Of a stretch of DNA of 64,000 nt, positions 55,775 through 64,000 are shown piece after piece. Below the pieces are notes generated by a model. It searched no databases, was not told the DNA's origin, and saw only the letters and a list, made by a program, of their open reading frames with translations. Every line of letters begins with the position of its first letter. Position 1 is the first letter of the stretch. This DNA comes from Combretum micranthum (Eukaryota; Streptophyta; Magnoliopsida; Myrtales; Combretaceae): positions 434,001 through 498,000 of the forward strand of contig JAMXBD010000720.1 in assembly GCA_024138025.1 (NCBI GenBank), in the 5' to 3' direction. The translations under genes were made by a program, and so were the position numbers.

Positions 55775-58700
55775 TGTAAACCCCTAGATTTTACAATGAT
55801 TTCTAAGTTTAAAACCTAGAACTGGAAGTCAACTAGAAACCTTAGTCTACAAAACCTGTGCCAAAACCCTAAAGTTTGGATCTGGCAATCCCGTGTTCTT
55901 AAACCTTAGATAACAAAATTAAGTTAATAGCTTGTAATGGTTCGTAATTATATAGAGAAGTATAAAAATATTATATACGTCGATTTCTAGTGTCTTTCGG
56001 ATCCAAACAGGATCAGTTTGCAAAAATCGTGCCCGAGAATATTGAACGGTAAAAATATCTGTTTATAAATAATATAAGAAATCCAAAAATATCAGTTTTG
56101 TAATTTTTTTAGTAACTAAAAACTACAGACATTGCGTTTACACGCGTATTTTCTTTACTACCGGTAACTTATTAGTCTTGTTTACTATTCATTGTACTTA
56201 TCTACTGTTCATTACTATTCACCTATCTTTACTTTTCCTTACTACCTATTCTTACTACCTATATACTTATTTTCTTACTTCTTACTTTTCAAATACATCT
56301 TATATCAAATCATATCTTACATATTAATTATTTTTTTACAAAATACAAACAAATCAACTCACTCTCTCTCATTTCCCTCCTGGAACCACGCCATTCCTCT
56401 CCCTCTCTCTCTCATTTTTTTTTTTCAATTTATTTTATTACATCTAATTTTCACGCCAAAATTCTATAAATACCCTATCTCCCTCTACTTCTTTCACACA
56501 TTCATTTCACATAGCAAAACTCTCTTAAACTCTCTCCACAACATTCTTCACTACTAAAACTCTCTTACACCAATTACACGCAAAATCCTTCTCTACACAC
56601 AAACCATCTACTACATACCATCAACCACATAAACCTACATTCCTTACCTTATTCCTGCTACAAAACACTTTAGATAAAGCTTCTTCCAACCATTTAGTTT
56701 ACCCAAATCATGTAACTTAGTATGATCATGGTGTTGTTTTGAAACTCATATGAATAGTAAAAACAACCACATGTTCATGTTTTGTTCTTACACACGAAAT
56801 TCCTATATTATTATCTTGTTATTATGTTTATATATATATTGTTATTATTATTACCTTGATGTTATCATGATTCTAACATAACTATATATGTATTATTATC
56901 TATATATATATATCTATATGTTTCCTAGAGCCTAAATGTTCACTAACTTCTACTAACTTGTTTCTATTATAATCATTGCTCCTATTATTGCTTTTTCTTT
57001 ATCTTTTTCTCTTTTTGAGACTAGTCTATTCTTAGTCTTGGGATACCTTGATGAAGCTAAAGCTCGCAATGATTGACCAGGATACCTTGATGAAGCTAAG
57101 GTTCCCAATACTTGATATATTATCTTGATTATTATTAGTTCGCTTCTCATATATTTTCATCATTCTATGCTCATGTACATGTATCATTATAATGATCTTA
57201 TCTCAACAAAAATTTGAAGTAGACTTTCGTTAACAAAGGAAAATGAAACTAAACTCTTTTAATATATGACATTATCTCTAAAATCAAGATTTTGTTACCA
57301 AACACAAGAAGATCATTTCTCAACTTCTTTTCAAACTTACCAAGATTTTTCTTAAATAACAACAAAGATGATTTCATAAAAGAAATTAACCTACAAAATA
57401 AGCATTTTATTATATAAACTACATAAATTTTATCAAAACTTAGCATAAATATTTTCTTGATAAACAAAGTTTTCATAAAAGTTTACTTGTAAGATTTAAA
57501 CCAACTCCATAATAACAACTAAGAACAAGGCTAGTTTTCAAAGTTAAGATAGAAATCAACCCTCTAATCTATAAACCCACATATAAAATAACGGATTTCC
57601 AAGTATATAAATAATAAACTCATTTTCAAAAGAAATAAAAAGGATATAAGTATGATGATTTTCAAAAACAATGAATCTTATCAACAACTTAAAAAGAATA
57701 ATTTCTTTCCAAGAAAAATTGATAGAAGACTTAAGGAACTAAGTTTTAGAAATAAAATCTATTTCAAAGAAGTTAGAAGATGAGCATATAAGGATAAGAT
57801 GATTTGTCTAACAAAACCATTTTTCTTTAAAAGGAAATATATATATAGGTTAAAAATCACCATAGGCTATCCATAACTTGATAAAAACTTTAGAAACTTA
57901 CTTTTGCCAGAAAAGCAAAAGCTTATAAAAGATTACAAGTTAAAAAGAAATTTATTTGTTTTGAGAAAGAAATTAGAAAACAAAATAAGAATATACTTGT
58001 TTACAATAACCTAAGAAATTATAAAGTTTCTCCAAAACACTTACAAAGAAACTTGTTAAGTTTTAACACCTTTAAAATAAATTGTTTTACAAAAAATAAT
58101 CGTTGAGACAACACCATTAGAAACTTGCGTATAATGAGTCTATATAAATACTCAAAGGATTTTTCAACTATATACATATGTATATTTTGCCAAAACAATT
58201 TTTGAATAAAATTGAGTTTGGAAATTGTTTTGTAAAAACTAGAATTTCACATTTTAGTTCTATATCAAGGCTTTTGGGAAGCTAAATGACCTTTTATGCA
58301 GAAAATAACCTTAGAAATGGATAGATCGTTTCGAGTAGGAAGAAATCGATATATGCAAAATTCCGAGTTAAAATGAGCAAATTATGGCCATTTCAAGTTG
58401 GAATTTCACTCTATGAGAATTTTGACGAACTTAGTTGAATAGAGTTGCAAGTTTAAGTAGAACTTCAAGGAAATACTCATTTTAGGTATTTTTTTTGTAT
58501 AGGTGACGAGGAGTCCGAGCTACCCTACCCGGAAGACTATTTCGATTAAGGAACTTCTAATATGGCCGAGTAAGTTTATTTCTTACATATTTGCACTTAT
58601 GATTTTGCTTGTAAAATAGTGGCATTAGAATTAAGGAAAAAATAAAATGGAAAATACATGTGCTTTACATACTTGGTTGAAATTATGATTAAGTATATCG

Positions 58701-59968
58701 AGGCATCAATTGTTTATAATGAATGTTTGATCTAGTATAAAATTGATTGTTTGCAATTCTATGATCACCCACAAATTATTTAATTTTGCCATGACTACTT
58801 AACTAAGATAATTCATGCATGTCATCGGGTAAGTTCATTGCATTTATTACTATTCCTTTGGTGGGACAAAGCTTAGTAAGGAGATTCATAAAGTCTATAA
58901 TTTCTATAAAACGATGAGACATCGTTTGGATCAACTAGCGATGAGAAAACATCCGAATAAAACGTATTTGGTAGCTACGTAGTGGCTCGGAAATAAGCTA
59001 CAAGTAAGTTGGTTTATAATACCTTTTATTTTTGCAAGAAAGTTGATAAAGATAAGAATTATCAAGGAACTATGTTGTATGATAGCGGCCTATACGGTCT
59101 GAAACATCTAACCACCGAATGGAAGGGTAAATCCATTCAAACATATGATTCTCAGAAAATCATATGTATTGTTTGCCCACGTGCTTGTGCATCTCATATG
59201 GTTACTTAACTAAACTTGATTTGATTATTGAATGTTAAGTGTTTATTTGTGGAAATAAATCTCACTAAGCTAGTAGCTTACACCCTCTTAGATATCTTTT
59301 GCAATTCTCATATCTTTGGTTAGAACCGAGAGGTTATTTTACCCAAGTAATGCTTTTGAGCCGAGATCTTTATGGATAGAAGTGCAAGATAGAAGTAAAC
59401 ACGGATTATAAGAGAAGTTCAAAAGTGTAAATCATTTTATGATAGACTCTTTATTTGACTTAGTTATCTTTAATAGGGGAATGCTCCTTAATGTTGTAAA
59501 GACTCCTTAATAGTTTTCTTATGAACATTGGTTATGTTGTTATGATTTATTTTCTTGATTGTTATTGTTTATAACTGCTTAAATGGCATGATACAAAGTT
59601 TGGTCCACTAAGATCATGAAAGTACGCCTTACACTCGGTATCGAGACTTTCAAGATGACTAAGGTTGCCATACTTAGGGTCTATTTATTTGGCTTTTTCG
59701 GCAGATACAGACACTTTTATCAAACTTTTTTATAACAAATTATTTATCAAGAAATAGATATAAATAAAAAAAAAAGTTGGCAGTTCTTATGAAAAGATCG
59801 AATAGATAAAATATAGATAAAATATAGATGCAAATCGGATATATTTATACATATCATTTTGAAAAAGATACAGATACAGATAAAAAACAGACCATCCAAA
59901 CAGACCCTTAAACCTCAATATTGAGTGTGGCAGATTGTCGTGTTTAGGGTACCTTTTGAGGCGTGACA
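55775..59968 (+). mobile_element. Solo LTR D of the long-LTR Ty3/gypsy family
   Basis: 4194 bp, TGTAAACCCCTAGATTTTAC...GAGGCGTGACA, with perfect CCTGA duplications and no internal region. It has the TATA box CTATAAATA (56464-56472), a CT-rich leader, an exon-like acidic unit, TCTCACTAAGCTAG at 59260-59273, and the end block. It sits in the RT gene of element G between the first and second catalytic Asp regions. ORFs inside it (for example 56192-56557) are low-complexity. Confidence 0.95.
58503..58569 (+). other. Candidate LTR exon with acidic tail (D copy)
   Basis: The acceptor TTTTTTTTGTATAG is followed by GT, then DEESELPYPEDYFD and TAA (58547-58549). ATGGCCGA|GTAAGTTT (58562-58577) supplies the donor. 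Here +3 is A rather than G, which still fits the GTRAGT donor consensus. The second acceptor ends at 59291. The frame is intact. Confidence 0.55.
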
Positions 59969-60165
59969 CCTGATGACCAAGAGAAAACCACTTTTACCTA
60001 TCCCAATGGCACTTTTGCCTTTAGGAGGATGCTCTTTAGTCTTTGCAATGCACCTATTACTTTTCAAAGGTGTATGATGGCTATTTTTTCTAACATGCTT
60101 GAAAATTTTATTAAAATATTCATGGATGATTTTCTGTTTTTGGAAAATCTTTTTATGCATGTTTA
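59969..60165 (+). pseudogene. Athila-like reverse transcriptase, C-terminal half
   Basis: It resumes RT with DDQEKTTFTYPNGTFAFRRM, SLCNAPITFQRCMMAIFSNM and the catalytic box KIFMDDFLFL (the DD of the polymerase). It stops near 60165 and continues in another frame after about 60181 with KRCK...LNWEKCHFMV. The domain is otherwise well conserved, so the element was probably fairly young when LTR D inserted. Confidence 0.9.
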
Positions 60166-60180
60166 GTGAACTTAGCCTAT

Positions 60181-60993
60181 GTTCTTAAAAGATGCAAATA
60201 AAGAAATCTGATTTTAAATTGGGAAAAATGCCATTTCATGGTAAGAGAGGGGATTGTGTTAGGTCACAAAGTTTCAGAGAGAGGAATTGAAGTTGATAAG
60301 GCCAAAGTTGAGATAATAGAGAAGTTGCCACCACCTATAACTGTTAAAGGACTTAGAAGTTTTTCAGGACATACTGGCTTTTATCGAAGATTCATAAAAG
60401 ACTTCTCTAAAATTTCCAGACCCATGTGTAATCTTCTTGAAAAAGATTCTATGTTCAATTTCGATGATGAATGTTTATAGGCATTTAACTTATTGAAGGA
60501 AAAGCTCACATCTACACCAGTAATCATTGCACATAACTGGGAGCTTCCTTTTGAACTCATGTGTGATGCCAGCAACTTTGCTGTGAGAGCAGTATTAGGT
60601 CAGAGAAGAGGTAAGTTGTTTCATGTCATATACTATGTAAGTAGGACTTTGAACGAGGCTCAACGAAACTATGCCACAACTGAGAAAAAGATTCTTGCTG
60701 CTATATTTGCATATGACAAGTTTAGGCCTTACCTGCTAGGTTCTAAAGTCATAGTATATATTGATCATGCTGCTCTGAAATACTTTTTTGCTAAAGCTGA
60801 TGCAACACCTAGGTTGATTAGATGGATGTTGCTACTACAAGAGTTTGATATTGAGATTAAAGATAAGAATGGAACTGAGAATGTGATTGTTGATCATTTG
60901 TCTAGACTAGAATCTGATAGTTTAGATATTCCTACTAATAAAAAGTTTCCTAATGAACAATTTCATGCAATAAAGATCTTAGGATTACCTTAG
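60181..60993 (+). pseudogene. Athila-like RT thumb/connection and RNase H
   Basis: 60238-60480 encodes REGIVLGHKVSERGIEVDKA and LRSFSGHTGFYRRFIKDFSK, then a TAG (60478-60480). After the stop the same frame continues to [15 protein letters not shown]. RNase H follows: [20 protein letters not shown] (Asp), [20 protein letters not shown] (Glu) and [14 protein letters not shown] (Asp), ending [15 protein letters not shown]. The catalytic Asp-Glu-Asp set is present. The product degrades the RNA of the RNA:DNA hybrid. Confidence 0.9.
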
Positions 60994-61329
60994 TATGCTG
61001 ATTTTGTCAATTATTTGGTTAGAATGGTTTGTTCTATCCACAAAAGAAGAAGTTTTTGCTTGATGTGAAAAATTACTTTTGGGATGAACCATATTTGTTT
61101 AAAAAGTGTGCTGACCAAGTAATTAGGCGACACATGCCTAAATTTGAACAACTTAGCATAATTGAACATTGTCATTCAAGAGAAGTAGGATGTCATTTTA
61201 GTCTTTAAAGGACTTCAGCTAAAATTTTATCATTTAGTTTTTATTAGCTTAACTTGTTTAGTGATTTGATCACGCTTTTTTCTATATATGCTTTTTAAAA
61301 CTCTTTTTAGTTATATTCAATTTTCTTTA
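60994..61329 (+). pseudogene. Athila-like integrase N-terminus, truncated
   Basis: Frames give KNYFWDEPYLFKKCADQVIR and RHMPKFEQLSIIEHCHSREV with GCHF, the His pair of the integrase zinc finger. TSAKIL and a FYWLNLFSD-like segment follow. Similarity fades by about 61290. The gene is cut at 61330 by the LTR of a minus-strand element, so core and C-terminus are missing. Confidence 0.8.
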
Positions 61330-63153
61330 AATGAGCAAATCTTTAATCGACAATATATCGGGTGCGTGTGCAATAATAAAATTTCGGTGAATACCGAGTC
61401 GAATCCACAGGGAGTGAGGACTAGCTATCAATATATCAGTCCAAATTCATAGCTAGACAAATCAAACTTTGTTTCTCTTTTTTTTTTTTTAGATTTTCTT
61501 TTAATATAAATAAACTACTAAAAATTTTGGATTTCCACACCTCAAATAAAATTAGGTTTAGAGCCAATCAAGTCTGGAAATAAATTGAATGTCTGCTATT
61601 GACAAAAAATGCACTTGTCAATCCAAATCATCAATGGGTTCAGTTTTTCGAGAATGAAGAACGAGATAACAATTCCTTTTCCCAAAGTGAACCATTACCC
61701 TAAAATTACCAATCAATGTTCCCTATCCCTAGGAAAGTGTTAATTGACAATTCTTTTCTAATTCACCAAACCCTAATAGAATTACAACCCATATCCCTAT
61801 GTGAAATGCAATCCTAATTAAATAATCACAAAATGAAGAAGAATTTCCCAATTACAATCCTAATCATTCATGAATTCCAGATTAAAGCCAAAATTGCATG
61901 ATTTGTGAAATAACATTGATAATCCGAATATGAACAAGTAATCAATCAACAACAGAATCATCAATCATATAATCCAAATAACATTGTCAATGGAATCCTG
62001 TTCTTGAAATCCAAACACAAATGTTGTTTTCCACTTGAATCCGTTGTGGAATTCGATATCAAATTAAAAAGTTAACTACTTTAGTGTTCTAAACCCTAAT
62101 CTATCAAGGAGCTATGGAGAAAAAAGAGGAAAATCATGCCTAGGGTTTCTTTTTTTCAAAAGACAACAAGAGAAGTTTATATATGAAAAGTCCAGGGAAG
62201 ATACGCTGGCACTCTATATTGGCGGTGTACTTTTGGATTTAACCGGCCTTCTTTTTAAAATTTGATTTTCAAGAGCATTTTTGAATGTACACTGGCTTCA
62301 AAGCTGGCAGCCTTGAATCTCCAATAGCCGGTGTACATTGTAAAATCAATTCTAAAGCAAGATAGATGATAGCCTTTAGGTAGTGTTGATGTACAAAACT
62401 TCATGGCGATTTTTGACCCTAATCTAATTGGAATTTGGAAAAACTTATAAAAAGAAAGTGGTAGATCTTTCTCTCATCTTTCTATAGGATCTTTAATCAT
62501 ATCTAACGGACCTTGGATGAGAGAAACATATCAAATTTACTAAAACAGTGTTAATCTGCAAATCTTACTGATGTTCTGCACTTGCAGTGACCTCACGATG
62601 ATTTCAACCTTCATTCTTTCATAATTAGCTAAAAGTCAAAACATGAAGATTGTATATATATCTCTTATCTTTCCATAGGAGTTTGAATCACATCAAAATA
62701 AGATCATATGAGAGAGATATCTGCAATTTATCAAACTCTATAATTTTCCAAAACATGAACACCATCCCTGTAATAGCAGCAATTTCATGGCATATTTTGA
62801 CACTGATGCATTCCGAATTCATTCACTCCCAAAACATGAAAATTGAAGATCTCTCTCGTAAGTTTCAATAGCATTTAAAATCATTCAATAGGAGCTCAGA
62901 TGAGAGAGATATGTTGAATTTATCAAACATTGCCAAAACTATCATGATACTTGCATGGCCGGTCTTGCTTGATTTCTTTCCCAAATTTGCATGAAACTTC
63001 TCCCAATTGCTTGTATTTGTTGTTTAAGTCTTTAATGACCTAAAATAACAATTTAAGCATACCTAAGTACCGTTTCCATTCGATTTCTATAAAATCTATG
63101 ATAGATAAACATGATTTGATTATTGCAAAGTTGAGTAAAATATGACTTTATCA
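61330..63153 (-). mobile_element. 3' LTR of minus-strand Athila-like element (F)
   Basis: On the minus strand it starts TGATAAAGTCATATTT at 63153 next to a polypurine tract. It likely ends TTTGCTCA at 61330 (1824 bp; left boundary tentative). It shares GGTACTTA...TTTTAGGTC with LTRs H and G. A GC-rich word array (62203-62337) lies upstream (minus) of a TATA-like TATATAAA (62176-62183). A CGAATCCACAGGGAGTGAGG block near 61413 is probably close to its end. It is inserted in the integrase of element G. Confidence 0.75.
62203..62337 (-). repeat. GC-rich word array in LTR F
   Basis: ACGCTGGC, TTGGCGGTGTAC, AACCGGCC, TACACTGGC, AAGCTGGCAGCC and AGCCGGTGTACA lie within 135 bp. The array is about 20 bp upstream (minus) of the TATA-like box. 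The vocabulary overlaps that of G and J. Confidence 0.7.
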
Positions 63154-63167
63154 ACTCCCCCACACTT
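63154..63167 (-). other. Polypurine tract of element F
   Basis: The minus strand reads AAGTGTGGGGGAGT directly before the LTR start, preceded by GAGGACAAGCAAAAGTTC, a common Athila 3' end context. Confidence 0.85.
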
Positions 63168-64000
63168 GAACTTTTGCTTGTCCTCAAGCAAAATCATCAA
63201 GATCACAAGTGGAAATCTGTCATAGAATGTACAACATTTTATCATTCAAAACTCTAGCATCTTTTCTTTTGATAGCTATGACTTGCATTGCTAGTGCCTA
63301 CTGCTCAAACCAAACTAGGTACATGTAATTAGATTACTACAATCAAAATTTAGTAGCTAATCTAGATAAAACAAACTTTAAATCTAGTTTTAACAAAAGA
63401 ATCTTCTATCCAAAAGTAAATGAAAAGTCTAATAAGGAAAAACACCCATTTAAACTTCATTGGACATTTAGCAGATATATACTCTTAGCAACACATAATG
63501 AAAGCATATGGTATCCATTCCTTCCCTAGAATTTCTCCTTCTTTATTATAAGTCTCTTTGCATTTGGTTCTTTTGCATTCATTTTCTTTTTCTTTTCATA
63601 CAAGCATTTATTCTCTTTTTGGGAGGTTTTTGCCTCCATCTTTTTGTTTTTCAAAGTTCATGAATTGAACTTTTGCCTTTCCTCCCTTCTCGTTATAGTG
63701 AGTTCATTGAGTCGGCACATCCCATGCGCATCACCTAAGTGATTAGGTTTTAAAGTACCCCTAAGAACTCTTTCTCACTTTAACATTTAAGTTCAAATAT
63801 TCATAACTCAAATACTTGAGTCATCGGAGTAGAGGCTATGCTTATTTCTTTTTTTTTTTTAATGCAATAACAAATTCAAGACTTATTTTTGTAAAAAATC
63901 ACTAAGTGAAAAGTTTCTTCTACCTCTTTCACTAAGTGTTAAAATATTCTTAAAAGAGCACAAAGGTTATATACAAGCTAACTTTTTTCTAGAAGTAGAC
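63168..64000 (-). other. 3' non-coding internal region of Athila-like element F
   Basis: This is internal sequence of the minus-strand element that continues past the window. Only non-coding DNA is visible, with pyrimidine-rich runs and a GC-richer patch at about 63690-63760. The pol genes should lie to the right. Confidence 0.6.

Noticed and set aside
56192..56557. 121-codon plus-strand ORF with hydrophobic segments
   Set aside because: It lies over the TATA and CT-rich leader of solo LTR D; the hydrophobic reading comes from pyrimidine-rich DNA.

Overview
The window is an AT-rich stretch of plant nuclear DNA, most likely eudicot heterochromatin or gene-poor intergenic sequence. It consists almost entirely of transposable elements inserted into one another: several Ty3/gypsy lineages, one Copia-type LTR, a large CACTA (En/Spm) DNA transposon and a PIF/Harbinger remnant. 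No intact host gene, tRNA, rRNA or CRISPR was seen. Every transposon coding region checked carries frameshifts, stops or insertions.

Layout. 1-4789: 5' part of a minus-strand Tat/Ogre-like element (gag, leader, PBS, ~2.95-kb LTR). 4790-7881: old sequence with a PIF/Harbinger transposase remnant. 7882-18204: a plus-strand chromovirus lacking gag to RNase H. Its integrase is split by an Athila-like solo LTR (8660-10206, TSD GATGA) and by a minus-strand CRM-like chromovirus (10544-17174, TSD ATAGA). 18448-27121: two related LTR-like units in opposite orientation (here J, minus; K, plus), with a solo LTR (A, 21240-24926, TSD AATAC) inserted in J. 27122-29929: a promoter-like GC-richer patch, then AT-rich DNA. 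29930-30980: Tat-lineage pol fragment. 31375 to about 46980: a CACTA transposon on the minus strand, with one terminus visible, a TnpA-like gene, a TNP2-like gene and two apparently captured exons. A solo LTR (B, 32254-37211, TSD AAAGG) splits its last TnpA exon. About 47036-48367: Copia-type LTR, abutting a 5'-truncated LTR (C, 48368-52110). 52111-53096: inverted fragment of the same LTR type. 53097-61329: plus-strand Athila-like element with a solo LTR (D, 55775-59968, TSD CCTGA) inside reverse transcriptase. 61330-64000: 3' LTR, polypurine tract and 3' internal region of a minus-strand Athila-like element that runs off the window.

The most unusual signals are in the LTRs. LTRs A-D share a short exon-like unit: a 3' splice site, two bases, a 14-15-codon acidic/aromatic peptide with a stop, and then ATGGCCGA followed by a GTRAGT donor. 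About 600-720 bp later comes TCACTAAGCTAG and a second acceptor. J and K carry an analogous acidic exon (ending NFE.F.D.WD.*) whose differences are often synonymous. Separately, LTRs of several lineages carry 150-270-bp arrays of GC-rich dyad words, in most cases just upstream of a TATA-like run. Both patterns are read by eye and need alignment and expression data to confirm.
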